Assembly (NCBI GenBank): GCA_025999115.1
Contig: BNWW01000017.1
Coordinates: 1 to 39,831, forward strand
DNA: 39,831 bases
Direction of reading: 5' to 3'
Source: Bacteroidia bacterium
GTDB taxonomy: Bacteria > Bacteroidota > Bacteroidia > Bacteroidales > Azobacteroidaceae
Below, piece by piece: positions 27,799-36,234 of this stretch (position 1 is the first letter of the stretch; each line of letters starts with the position of its first letter). The position numbers were made by a program, and so were the translations under genes. A model generated the notes under the pieces. That model ran no database searches and was not told the DNA's origin. It was given only the letters and a program-made list of their open reading frames with translations.

Positions 27799-28770
27799 TT
27801 ACCACAGCGTTTTGTAAATCACATCAACAGGCTGCTGATTTTCGCCAAAGGCAACGCCAATGTCGCGCAGGGCGCGAATAAGCGTTTGCTGCGTTTCGGT
27901 TTCTTTGTCGTAAGCACGGTTGAGGAAATCCCATTCGCGCTGATTAAGTTCTTTCATTCGTAAAGAGATTTTGTCCGATAACGCAACAGCATCGGCATCA
28001 CAGGCTGATTGCGGATTGATTTGCGAAAGAATAAAACCGCTTTCAACTGCCGAATCGTAATCTTGTCCGGCGTTCCAAATGTTTGTAGCAGTTAAAATCA
28101 ATGTTTTACATTCCGTATCAATACGTTTGTAAAACAAATCTTTTTCGGCTTCCAATACTTTTGACCAACAAGCAGTACATTCCGTTGGAATTGAGGCTAT
28201 CAAACCCATTGCACGGCGGTATTGCTGCGTTTCGGCAAGCGTTTGAATTTCTTTCACAAATACATCGCAACGACTGTTGAAGTAGTTGATAATGCTGTTT
28301 TTTCCGTTCGCTACCAATGTTTTGTAATCGGGATTATTTACGCGGATATTTTTCAGTGCATTGTTGAAAGCCTTTGTTTCGTTTGTGCCAATGCCTTTTA
28401 TAGTCGTGGAAACAGACGAGAACGTTTTGCCGTCGAAACCATCGCCGATATAAAGCGTAACATCCATTTCATAAACAAACTTTGCGGGAATGTCGGGCGA
28501 AATGTGCTTGTTGGTAACAATCACGTTAGCCGTCAGCACAAAACGCGAATCGCCAACAGACGAAATACCGTTGTTGGTGGCAATCTGCAACAGTTTGTTT
28601 TGCAAATTCTGCTTTGCGGCGGCGGTCAGTCCGTCAATGTTGTCGGGAATCCAAATGGAAAGCGCAATGTTGTCTGCATCTTTGTTTTGGGCTTGCAAGC
28701 CACTTAATCCCCAAAGAGGGAATAAAAACGCAAAGAGCGTTATTGTTAAAAGACTATTTTTCATTTTCAA
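27799..28770 (-). CDS. Exported protein of unknown function (last gene of the envelope locus)
   Basis: The product has 323 residues. A signal peptide ends near LSGLQAQ (residues 22-28), so it is periplasmic or surface-bound. The first half has alternating strands and helices (RFVLTANVIVTNKHI, YEMDVTLYIGDGFDGKTFSS), resembling the nucleotide/peptidoglycan-associated fold seen in other envelope proteins of this class. The second half is helical, with Cys residues (TECTACW, SACDADAV). I recognise no named family. It is the last of nine codirectional exported genes and likely acts with them. Confidence 0.75.
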   Translation of the reverse strand: MKMKNSLLTITLFAFLFPLWGLSGLQAQNKDADNIALSIWIPDNIDGLTAAAKQNLQNKLLQIATNNGISSVGDSRFVLTANVIVTNKHISPDIPAKFVYEMDVTLYIGDGFDGKTFSSVSTTIKGIGTNETKAFNNALKNIRVNNPDYKTLVANGKNSIINYFNSRCDVFVKEIQTLAETQQYRRAMGLIASIPTECTACWSKVLEAEKDLFYKRIDTECKTLILTATNIWNAGQDYDSAVESGFILSQINPQSACDADAVALSDKISLRMKELNQREWDFLNRAYDKETETQQTLIRALRDIGVAFGENQQPVDVIYKTLW

Positions 28771-28787
28771 AATAATTTTTTGTTCAG

Positions 28788-28816
28788 ATATTCCATTTTT
28801 TTTAAAAATGGAATAT
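28788..28816. repeat. Perfect 13-bp inverted repeat between exported genes
   Basis: ATATTCCATTTTT (28788-28800) and AAAAATGGAATAT (28804-28816) form a perfect 13-bp stem with a 3-base loop. It fills the gap between the DUF6175-like gene and the 323-residue gene. It may act as a partial terminator or mRNA-processing hairpin. Confidence 0.6.
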
Positions 28817-28822
28817 TTTTAA

Positions 28823-29797
28823 TTAATTTCCCCCAAGCGTAATAACCACTTTTCCTGTTCCGATACCTGTGGTTTTTGATTTGATATTGTATTTGCGTAA
28901 CAGTTTTGTCAAGCCATATACCCAGTCTTCGGCGTTTTGGGCTATGTTGTCGTCATCGTAAGGGTTAATGCGCACCTGCGCATATTCTATTTGCGTGCCG
29001 GTGCGGGAATTGACCGAAAAACGACCTTTTACGGTGTTGTCGGCAAACCATTTGCGGATAATGCGGTGCAGCGGTTCGTCGTCAATTTCGGTGTCCAAAC
29101 CATCGGGCAAAACATTGTCGAAAGCATCGTCCCACATACTTAACCGCACCGAAATTTCGCGTCCGTCGGCAAGAATGGTGTTGAAATGCTGCTGCACGCT
29201 TTGCTGAAAGGAAGGCATATAGTTTTGCACCGCTTCTTGCAAAAGCGTGAAAACACTGGAAGCATCAGACGGATTGCCTTCGCTTGGCGTAATAGAGGCG
29301 ACCTGCTTTTTGGAAGCGGCATCAACGCCAACAATGCGGAACTGTACGCGCTTTTCCTTGCCGCGTTTTTCGATATTCCACCAGATTTTAATGGCAATAT
29401 CTACGTTGGCAGCGCGGTAAACGGCATCTTCGGGACTTTCGGCAATGCCTGCGCCCGTTTTACGGTTGGTGCGAACAGCATCGGCGGCGGCGTTGCTCTC
29501 AATGGACTTCAAATGTTCTTCGAGCAGTTCGAGTGGAAAGTTTTCCTTGCGAAATTCTTCGCCAATGGCTGCCAGCACATTGTTCACATCCGAATTGTTG
29601 ACAAAAACCGCCCGATAATCGGGAACATAAACGGTTATTCCCTGATTGTCGAACTCGCGCATAAAGCCGTTTTGCTGACACCAGTCGTCGGCAGGAACAA
29701 CCATCAGGCGCGGTTTGGTGGCTTGGGCATTTACTTTGGGAACAAAAAGCAAGGTGCAAAGCGCGAAAACTGCTGTTGAAATAAAATACTTTTTCAT
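28823..29797 (-). CDS. DUF6175-like exported protein
   Basis: The product has 324 residues with a signal peptide ending VNAQ (residues 22-25). The mature protein starts with KPRLMVVPADDWCQQNGFM and continues EFDNQGITVYVPDYRAVF, which I recognise as DUF6175, a Bacteroidetes family of unknown role. Further typical stretches are AADAVRTNRKTGAGIAESPE and the C-terminal TTGIGTGKVVITLGG. It is likely periplasmic. It lies 20 bases after the small lipoprotein gene, inside the nine-gene exported locus. Confidence 0.8.
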   Translation of the reverse strand: MKKYFISTAVFALCTLLFVPKVNAQATKPRLMVVPADDWCQQNGFMREFDNQGITVYVPDYRAVFVNNSDVNNVLAAIGEEFRKENFPLELLEEHLKSIESNAAADAVRTNRKTGAGIAESPEDAVYRAANVDIAIKIWWNIEKRGKEKRVQFRIVGVDAASKKQVASITPSEGNPSDASSVFTLLQEAVQNYMPSFQQSVQQHFNTILADGREISVRLSMWDDAFDNVLPDGLDTEIDDEPLHRIIRKWFADNTVKGRFSVNSRTGTQIEYAQVRINPYDDDNIAQNAEDWVYGLTKLLRKYNIKSKTTGIGTGKVVITLGGN

Positions 29798-29817
29798 ATA
29801 AATCTGATTTTTTTCTT

Positions 29818-30318
29818 TTAATTTTTAATTATTCCGTCATTTATCAATTTTTCTTTGAGTTCGGCGCGAAGAATACGCAACACAATTCCGTGCGTTTGTC
29901 CCTGTGGCGTGTTGATTTTGTGGCGGCTGATTTTGTCCGCAATCCGCTCGTCTTTCAGCGAAACAAAATTTTTGTATTCGCCTCCATCGCGGAAAAATTT
30001 GTTGAAATACGTTTCAAATCGTTCCTGCGCATTTACCTGCGGCACAAGCGGGTGAGCGTTGCACTCGCCGTTACCTGCAATAATACCTTTGAAAAGCACA
30101 TCGCGCACGGCATTTTTCTTTGCTTGTTCGCAGGCATCAAAATAGTTGCGCCCGTTACCCCACGCCTTGACAGTTGCAGAGCCATCAAGTTCCGTTCCCA
30201 TACATTCTGTCCGGTACGAAAAATTGCCTGTGATTTGCTTCTTGGAAGAACAACCGGATAGAACAAAGAGTAAAGACAAAAGAACAAAGACTGCTGTTAA
30301 AATAAGATATTTTTTCAT
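29818..30318 (-). CDS. Small lipoprotein, paralogue of the next upstream gene
   Basis: The product has 166 residues. A lipobox LSGC (20-23) puts the lipid on Cys23, so it is membrane-anchored. The mature region contains ACEQAKKNAVRDVLFKGI followed by FNKFFRDGGEYKNFVSL and RILRAELKEKLINDGII. The same plan (helix with KNAV, then FFxxFFxDxG, then RxLKxxLxxxGI) occurs in the 168-residue protein encoded at 30339-30845, so the two are paralogues. Function is not known. Confidence 0.75.
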   Translation of the reverse strand: MKKYLILTAVFVLLSLLFVLSGCSSKKQITGNFSYRTECMGTELDGSATVKAWGNGRNYFDACEQAKKNAVRDVLFKGIIAGNGECNAHPLVPQVNAQERFETYFNKFFRDGGEYKNFVSLKDERIADKISRHKINTPQGQTHGIVLRILRAELKEKLINDGIIKN

Positions 30319-30338
30319 ATAGTTCTACTTTTAATTTT

Positions 30339-30845
30339 TTAAAATCCCGAATCCATTGACCTTAAAATTCCCGCTGCCACCAAATAATCTTTCAGGGCGC
30401 GTTTCCGTACTGAAACTTCAATGCCGATTTTGTAGCCGCCGGATGATAGTTTTACCCTGTTTTCGGCAGCAATACCATCGCTGACTACATCGGCAAATTC
30501 AAGGACTTTTCCGTCGTCGGCAAAGAACGAATCGAAAAAATCTTTGTGAGTTGCCTCTAAATTCGGATTTTCCCACGCAAGCGCAGGCACACGCTCAACG
30601 CCGTTTTTCGCCTCAAAGCCGCGAAAAATAATGCAATGCACAGCGTTGTTTTTTGCCAGCGCCGAAAGTTTGTCCCACTTTTTTTCTTTGGTATAGAGCC
30701 AAACTTTGACCAAATAAGTATCGACTGAGCCAACAGCAACCGGTTCTACTTCATAATTGCGCACTGAGGGCTTTTTCGCCCACACGCCTTCCGCCACAAC
30801 CAACAGGCTGACGAGCAGAATTGATTTTAGAATGATTGGTTTCAT
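30339..30845 (-). CDS. Small exported protein, paralogue of the downstream lipoprotein
   Basis: The product has 168 residues with a signal peptide (to about residue 23, EGVWA). It shares the order of motifs with the neighbouring lipoprotein: LAKNNAVHCIIFRGFEAKNG, then DFFDSFFADDGKVLEFAD, then RKRALKDYLVAAGIL. It lacks a lipobox Cys, so it should be a soluble periplasmic version. The two genes are 20 bases apart. No named family is recognised. Confidence 0.75.
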   Translation of the reverse strand: MKPIILKSILLVSLLVVAEGVWAKKPSVRNYEVEPVAVGSVDTYLVKVWLYTKEKKWDKLSALAKNNAVHCIIFRGFEAKNGVERVPALAWENPNLEATHKDFFDSFFADDGKVLEFADVVSDGIAAENRVKLSSGGYKIGIEVSVRKRALKDYLVAAGILRSMDSGF

Positions 30846-30896
30846 TTCTTTCTATTTTTGCTATTTAAGTAACGTGAATTTTTTAAGATATAGTTT

Positions 30897-30938
30897 AGAT
30901 TCCTCATTCCACTTCGCTGCATTCGGAATGAGGAATCT
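30897..30938. repeat. Perfect 14-bp inverted repeat after the 485-residue lipoprotein gene
   Basis: AGATTCCTCATTCC (30897-30910) and GGAATGAGGAATCT (30925-30938) form a perfect 14-bp stem with a 14-base loop, 26-67 bases after the stop at 30964. No T-run follows on the minus strand. It may be a dispersed repeat that also acts as an mRNA 3' barrier, dividing the locus into two expression units. Confidence 0.65.
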
Positions 30939-30963
30939 GTTATATGTTGTTTATTTTTCATTC

Positions 30964-32421
30964 CTAACGAATTACTAAATTTTTTTGAAACAACTGTTCG
31001 CCTGCGCTGCTCCAAATTTCAACATTGTAAGTGCCTGCGGGGAAATTACTTTGCGTTCCGCTACCTAAACCATCCAGTTTTTGTTGGGTATTTTCGCTAT
31101 AATTGCCTTCGGTTGTAAAACTTCGCGAAATTGAATATCCTTCAGGTGCATTGGCTACTCGAACCAACGTTCCATCAGGTTTTACGATTTTAACATACAG
31201 TGTAACATTTTGCGGTGCGATACTCAATGAATTGTAGTTGATTCTCAAAAGTAAATAGCGCATTGTATTAGAATACAAAGTATTACCATAATCGTTGATT
31301 ACATTGCCTCCATCTGAATTGGCAAATTCAAGTTTCGTTATCTGCAAGCCCGACTGATTAGGCAAAGCATCAGTTGTAAATTCATAAACATCGCTGTACG
31401 ACACGTATGTTTTGCCGTTGCAAAGAGCATACGCCCGCACATAATATTTGGTGCCGGGCAAAAGCATCGTAAGCGTTTTTGTCCATTTGGTGCCTGTTGT
31501 TCCGCCATCCATACGGTCGTCTATCCAATCGGGATTGCTGTTGATTGCGCTGTAAATAAAGCCCTGCTCATTAATCACGTTCCCATTGGCGTTACTGCGG
31601 TTTGCTGTAATTTTAAGCGATTTGTAGGTTTTAGAATCAAGCGTTATCGAAAAATCCACCGGTTTTTCCGGTTCGGGCATTCCTTGTGTCATATCGTCTA
31701 TTTTCACATAATCCACCGTCAGCGTTTCGCCTGCACCGGCAAGCAATCCGTAGTTATGCAGCAATTCCATTTTGGCTGTGTATTTATATTGCCTGTTGAG
31801 GAAAAATAAAATATTATCGCCTGTTTTTCGAATGGTATAAAGATGAAAATCCTGTTTGTCGGCATCTACAGCTACTTTGTGTAAATCTTTGCTGCCGTTG
31901 TATTCATAACCGATAAAAATATCGGAATAAATTCGGGCGCGATTGAGCATACTGAAATAATAGCAAGGACGTGTGTTTTCCGCGTCAATATTAAATAACA
32001 CCCCGCTCAACTTATCTGTTTCCGTTGAATTGGATTTCAGCCTGATTTCTATCTGAAAGTCTTTGTACGATTCCAAATCAAACGATTTCCACATACTCCA
32101 AGAGCCGTTTTTTGCCGTATAAAGCAAATTACCGTTTTCTATGCGAATGTTCAACTTTTCGTTCTCTGTTGCTTGCCACGAAGAAGTTTGCGCATGGTCG
32201 AAATCATCAAACAAAATAGATTTTAATGGCGTAATTTCGTAATATTTTGCAGTAGAAGTGTCACTTTCATATACTTCTATCACGTCTTTGCTTAGAAAAA
32301 GACTCAAATCATCGTCGAATTTGAAAAATGCACTCGGATTTTCGCAAGCGCAAAATATCAGTAAAATGATAAAAAATAAAACGGTCTGTAATTTTTGATG
32401 TTTCATCTTGTTAAATTTCAT
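30964..32421 (-). CDS. Lipoprotein with LamG-like and fibronectin-like domains
   Basis: The product has 485 residues. The lipobox FCAC places the lipid on Cys26. Residues about 65-240 read as a beta-sandwich of the concanavalin/LamG or DUF1080 type (SWQATENEKLNIRIENGNLL, FQIEIRLKSNS, YYFSMLNRARIYSDIFIGYE). A fibronectin-III-like module follows (about 255-355), ending PGTKYYVRAYALCNGKTYVS, which resembles modules in the 951-residue lipoprotein of this locus. The last 130 residues are another beta domain (PAGTYNVEIWSSAGEQLF). It probably binds a polymer or partner at the surface. Two in-frame ATGs (32421 and 32406) are possible; the lipobox works with either. Confidence 0.75.
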   Translation of the reverse strand: MKFNKMKHQKLQTVLFFIILLIFCACENPSAFFKFDDDLSLFLSKDVIEVYESDTSTAKYYEITPLKSILFDDFDHAQTSSWQATENEKLNIRIENGNLLYTAKNGSWSMWKSFDLESYKDFQIEIRLKSNSTETDKLSGVLFNIDAENTRPCYYFSMLNRARIYSDIFIGYEYNGSKDLHKVAVDADKQDFHLYTIRKTGDNILFFLNRQYKYTAKMELLHNYGLLAGAGETLTVDYVKIDDMTQGMPEPEKPVDFSITLDSKTYKSLKITANRSNANGNVINEQGFIYSAINSNPDWIDDRMDGGTTGTKWTKTLTMLLPGTKYYVRAYALCNGKTYVSYSDVYEFTTDALPNQSGLQITKLEFANSDGGNVINDYGNTLYSNTMRYLLLRINYNSLSIAPQNVTLYVKIVKPDGTLVRVANAPEGYSISRSFTTEGNYSENTQQKLDGLGSGTQSNFPAGTYNVEIWSSAGEQLFQKNLVIR

Positions 32422-32434
32422 CTTGATAAATTTG

Positions 32435-33538
32435 TTAAAAGTAATACTGAAGTCCTACGCCTGCATAGAAATAAGGGTGTTGCATAGTATCGCCCGTCGA
32501 CAAATTAAAAAATTGCCACATAAAATCGGGAATAATAACCAAATGTGCTTTGGGAATAACGATAGGATAAGAGTAACTGATACCCATATCTAAATCCAAA
32601 TAGAAACTGCCCGACTTGTCGCTGTAAACCGTTTTTCCGTTCTTGTCCTTAATGGTAAAATTGGTATTGGAAAAAAATGACAAATTGATAAAATAGTTGG
32701 GAAATTTGCCATAGTAAGGCAAAAGGAACTTTCTTAAAGTTTCGGGAATTTCTATATTTGTTCCCGCCCGCTTGTTGTTGAACAGCGCAAGAATAAGCAT
32801 ATCCGTCACACCGCGCGTATCAAGCACCGTATATTTATTGTGAGTCATATCAACAATGAAACCGTTGTAAGCCGTTCCGTTGATTTTGTAAGATGCGCCT
32901 TCGTGGTGTATCTTCGTCCGCGTATAAGACATCGCATTGTAATAAATTCCGCCAATCCGCATTTCGTCAAAAGTGTAATTGGTAGTTTTCACCAACCGTC
33001 TGTCGTAAACGGGCAACCATTTAAGCCAGTTTGTAAACCGTTCCGCCATATCATGTCCGCTTTTATATTTATCGAAATATTGTCCTAATCGCGGTAAACC
33101 CAAAAAGTCGATGTGCGTTTTTTGATATTTAACATTATCCAAATCCGCATTTGAAAAATAATTGAACGAAAAAGTGTGCTTGTAATTGATTATCGGCGTC
33201 ATAAAATCAATAGCTACCAAAGCATCCTGAAAAGTACCTTTGTCAATGGCAAACCGGGGAACATCCTGTTCTTGGCCGGCATAACCGTAACCATAAACGT
33301 CACGTTGGTAGGAATACGAGCCTGTGATGCCAATGCCAAATAAGGTGTGCAACACCTGCCCGAAATTTCGTTGAGGTTTTGCAGGCTGTGTGGTTTTGTC
33401 GGACGCGGTTGTATTTGTGGGCGTGATAAATCGCGCCCCTACGCTGTCGAGGGTATAACTGTCCTGTGCATTTGTGTTTGAAACAAAGAGCAAAGTACAA
33501 AAGGCGAAGACTACTATTATCAATGTTTTCCCGTACAT
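32435..33538 (-). CDS. Outer-membrane-type beta protein, paralogue B
   Basis: The product has 367 residues when started at ATG 33536-33538, which is preceded by a purine-rich AGAGGAAAG; the frame's earlier ATG at 33568 overlaps the upstream gene. A signal peptide ends SNTNAQ, and the mature protein begins DSYTLDSV like its neighbour. Shared landmarks with the next gene are LFGIGITGSYSY, FNYFSN, LPRLGQYFD, LPVYDRR, a KDKNGKTVY segment and a C-terminal strand ending in an aromatic residue (LQYYF). Many aromatic, alternating strands suggest an outer membrane barrel. Function is not known. Confidence 0.7.
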   Translation of the reverse strand: MYGKTLIIVVFAFCTLLFVSNTNAQDSYTLDSVGARFITPTNTTASDKTTQPAKPQRNFGQVLHTLFGIGITGSYSYQRDVYGYGYAGQEQDVPRFAIDKGTFQDALVAIDFMTPIINYKHTFSFNYFSNADLDNVKYQKTHIDFLGLPRLGQYFDKYKSGHDMAERFTNWLKWLPVYDRRLVKTTNYTFDEMRIGGIYYNAMSYTRTKIHHEGASYKINGTAYNGFIVDMTHNKYTVLDTRGVTDMLILALFNNKRAGTNIEIPETLRKFLLPYYGKFPNYFINLSFFSNTNFTIKDKNGKTVYSDKSGSFYLDLDMGISYSYPIVIPKAHLVIIPDFMWQFFNLSTGDTMQHPYFYAGVGLQYYF

Positions 33539-33558
33539 ATTTCTTTCCTCTTTTATCA

Positions 33559-34659
33559 TTAAATACAAACCATAAACCCTATTCCTACATTAAAATTCAT
33601 TGGATAAATCCATTGTGCGCTTGGAACTAAAACGCCGTGAATTTTTGGAAATACAAAATATCCTTGATAATTTAATCCCAATTCAACAAAACTGCCCAAA
33701 CTGTTATTCGCAGAGCCGTCAAAAAGCAAATTGCCGTTCTCGTCTTTTACCGACATATTTCCTTTTACAACGCTGTTGATGATAGGTATGGGAATAAAAT
33801 TGGTTAAACGTTTGTTGCTTTCTTTGGCATCAAAATCGTTGAAATTACCGCCGCGACTTACTGCTAATTCCGATGTAAAAAGCAAAATGTCGCGGAAAAA
33901 CACGAAAAATTGACTCATATTCCAGTCCCATCCTTTGCGGTTGATGTCTATGGTAACATTGTTGTATTCCTGATTATTACTCTTAAAAACGGCATTTCTG
34001 ATTACTTCGTGTTGCTTAACGGGTCCAAACAGACTATAAAACCAACCTGTACGCGAATAGTCCAAGTCGTAGTTTTCGGAACGGATTTTTTGTCTGTCCC
34101 AAACGGGCAAAAACAAACTGCCCAACATACCAATACCGCTGTATTTATGGGTTTTGGTTACATCGTCAAGGAACATTCCCAAGCGCATTAAGCCCAAAGA
34201 GTTGATGTGCGTACTTTCGTACTTCCGGCCTTTTGTGAGGTCGTTTGAAAAATAGTTGAAATTCCAAGTCTGTTCCAGTATTATAACAGGCGTATGCAGT
34301 TTTACTTTCAAATTTCCGTCATTAAACTGATAATGTTCCGGTATGTTTGAAAACGAGTGCGAAACGGAATGTCCGTTTTGTGTCAGTTCCAAATCTTTAT
34401 TCAGAATTTTATCAAACTGGTAATCGCCGTTTTCGTAAGAGTAAATACCCTCTACGCCCACACCGAAAAGCGTACGCACGGCTTGGAAAAACTTTTTGCC
34501 GCCGCCGCTTTTTGTGGCTTGCGCTGCAATGTTCTGTGTATGTTGCGTTTCAATATTTTGAGCCGCCACCGCAACGCTGTCGAGCGTGTAACTGTCCTGT
34601 GCATTGAGCGCGAAAGGCAAAATCGCCAATAAAACCAATGATATTTTCAGATATTTCAT
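33559..34659 (-). CDS. Outer-membrane-type beta protein, paralogue A
   Basis: The product has 366 residues with a signal peptide ending FALNAQ and a mature start DSYTLDSV. It shares the order of motifs with the adjacent gene: LFGVGVEGIYSY, NFNYFSN, LMRLGMFLDD, LPVWDRQK, KDENGNLLF and PKIHGVLVPSAQWIYPM. Overall identity looks low, so the duplication is old or diverging fast. The alternating-strand pattern fits a beta-barrel. It starts only 3 bases after the 515-residue gene, so tight cotranslation is likely. Confidence 0.7.
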   Translation of the reverse strand: MKYLKISLVLLAILPFALNAQDSYTLDSVAVAAQNIETQHTQNIAAQATKSGGGKKFFQAVRTLFGVGVEGIYSYENGDYQFDKILNKDLELTQNGHSVSHSFSNIPEHYQFNDGNLKVKLHTPVIILEQTWNFNYFSNDLTKGRKYESTHINSLGLMRLGMFLDDVTKTHKYSGIGMLGSLFLPVWDRQKIRSENYDLDYSRTGWFYSLFGPVKQHEVIRNAVFKSNNQEYNNVTIDINRKGWDWNMSQFFVFFRDILLFTSELAVSRGGNFNDFDAKESNKRLTNFIPIPIINSVVKGNMSVKDENGNLLFDGSANNSLGSFVELGLNYQGYFVFPKIHGVLVPSAQWIYPMNFNVGIGFMVCI

Positions 34660-34662
34660 TTT

Positions 34663-36210
34663 TTAAAACTGTATTCTAATTCCACATCCTGCGGAATAAC
34701 TTTGTGAATAATACGAATATTTTACACTGTTGAAATTAACGTTTCCAATCAGCGAAAAACTTGGCGAAAGCGCCAAGGTCAAATTTGTACCTGCCTCAAC
34801 GCCAAAGCGCAATTTATTGACTGACGTAAGAGCGGGTTGCAGTTTTTCAAAAGCCAACATTCCCGTAAAGCCAACGTAAGGCGTAAGCGCCAGACAACGC
34901 GCAAAGCACAAATCTTTCGACAATCCGCCGCCAAGAAAACCGAGTGAGCGAATTTTTTCTGTTGTGCCGTCTGTGTGTTCTATTTGCGTGATCATCGCTT
35001 GCAGCGGAATGGAATATTTTACATAAACCTTTGTGCCATAGGGGAAATTGGTACTGCCCAAACCGTGCTTACTTGCCCACATACCGATATTGAATTCGAG
35101 TAGCGCGCTAATGTCTGTGCCGCCGTAAAACGACAACCCTATGCCTTGGTCGGTTGCTTGTTTCAATTCCATTCCCGCATCAAGTTTTCCGCCTGAAATT
35201 TGGTAAAAACGGCTCATTTCGCTCTTGTCAGAGGCTTTGCCCCAATTGTTGCCTACTCTGCGCACACGAATTGCACCGCGCCGTTTTTGTTCCACCGAAC
35301 CTGCTTCTGTCTGTACATTTTCATATACAAAATAACGCTGGTCAACCGACAAGCCTTCTTTTGTGCCAATTCGCGCCCGAAGTGGCGAGATAGCATAAAG
35401 CGTTGTACCAACCTTAAAATCAGGATTTATCTGACTCAAATACATATCGGCGGTTTGTGTCAACATTTTTGCAAAATCGTTCAGAATAGTTTGGTCGCTC
35501 CAACTGTCAGGCTCGCTGACTTCGGCATTGCGCAAACTGCTCTTACCCACAAGCGAGGCAACGTGCGCCACAGGAAAAGTGAGGTGGTTTATTGCATCAG
35601 GATTTTTAATGTTTTCGTCCGAAAACAGCGTGTAATACAATTCGTTGTTCCACGCTAATTTATAGAGATACACGTCGCAGTTGGCAATGTAGCCTTTGGC
35701 AGCCCGCGCCGTTGTGGGGCGAATGTTGAAAACATCGTACACCACAATGTAGGAACGGTTAATAAGCAGCCGTCCCGCATCGCGCAACATCGCCTCGCGC
35801 CGCATGGTTGCACCCGCCGTCTGCACGTCCTGATAAGTGGCGGCGTTAATTCCACGCTCAAAGACTACGTCAAGCGAATATTCGCCTTCATCGCTGTCGA
35901 ATGGAAACCATATTTTTGCAATTTCCTTTGTAATTTGCGCTTGCAGCAGGCCGGCAAGTTTCGTTTCCGAAACCGGCTCGCCTTTGCGGATAGATACCAC
36001 GTTTTTCGTAACACGGTTGTTGTTGAACTTGTCCGAAATGCCGTTGGTTTCAAACTGCTCAATGAGCGGTTTTGATAATGCCTCGCCCCTGTTGATATAA
36101 ATATTGGTAACAGAGGGGCGGAGGTATTTTTCCGACTTGTCGGTTTGCGCTGTTGTCGCTACGCATAAGCCAAACAGAAACATTACGCCTGATAAAACTG
36201 TTTTTTTCAT
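34663..36210 (-). CDS. Exported protein with probable C-terminal outer-membrane barrel
   Basis: The product has 515 residues with a signal peptide ending ATTAQ (residue 22). The N-terminal 300 residues are mixed alpha/beta (LAGLLQAQITKEIAKIWFPF, RSYIVVYDVFNIR), followed by an SH3-like stretch (TTLYAISPLRARIGTKEGLSV). The last 150 residues have repeating amphipathic strands (GLSFYGGTDISALLEFNIG, GVEAGTNLTLALSPSFSLIG) and end CGIRIQF, with the terminal Phe typical of barrel proteins. It would place a periplasmic domain on a small barrel. No named family is recognised beyond this. Confidence 0.7.
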   Translation of the reverse strand: MKKTVLSGVMFLFGLCVATTAQTDKSEKYLRPSVTNIYINRGEALSKPLIEQFETNGISDKFNNNRVTKNVVSIRKGEPVSETKLAGLLQAQITKEIAKIWFPFDSDEGEYSLDVVFERGINAATYQDVQTAGATMRREAMLRDAGRLLINRSYIVVYDVFNIRPTTARAAKGYIANCDVYLYKLAWNNELYYTLFSDENIKNPDAINHLTFPVAHVASLVGKSSLRNAEVSEPDSWSDQTILNDFAKMLTQTADMYLSQINPDFKVGTTLYAISPLRARIGTKEGLSVDQRYFVYENVQTEAGSVEQKRRGAIRVRRVGNNWGKASDKSEMSRFYQISGGKLDAGMELKQATDQGIGLSFYGGTDISALLEFNIGMWASKHGLGSTNFPYGTKVYVKYSIPLQAMITQIEHTDGTTEKIRSLGFLGGGLSKDLCFARCLALTPYVGFTGMLAFEKLQPALTSVNKLRFGVEAGTNLTLALSPSFSLIGNVNFNSVKYSYYSQSYSAGCGIRIQF

Positions 36211-36234
36211 TGTTATTCTTTTTTTTAATTTTAA

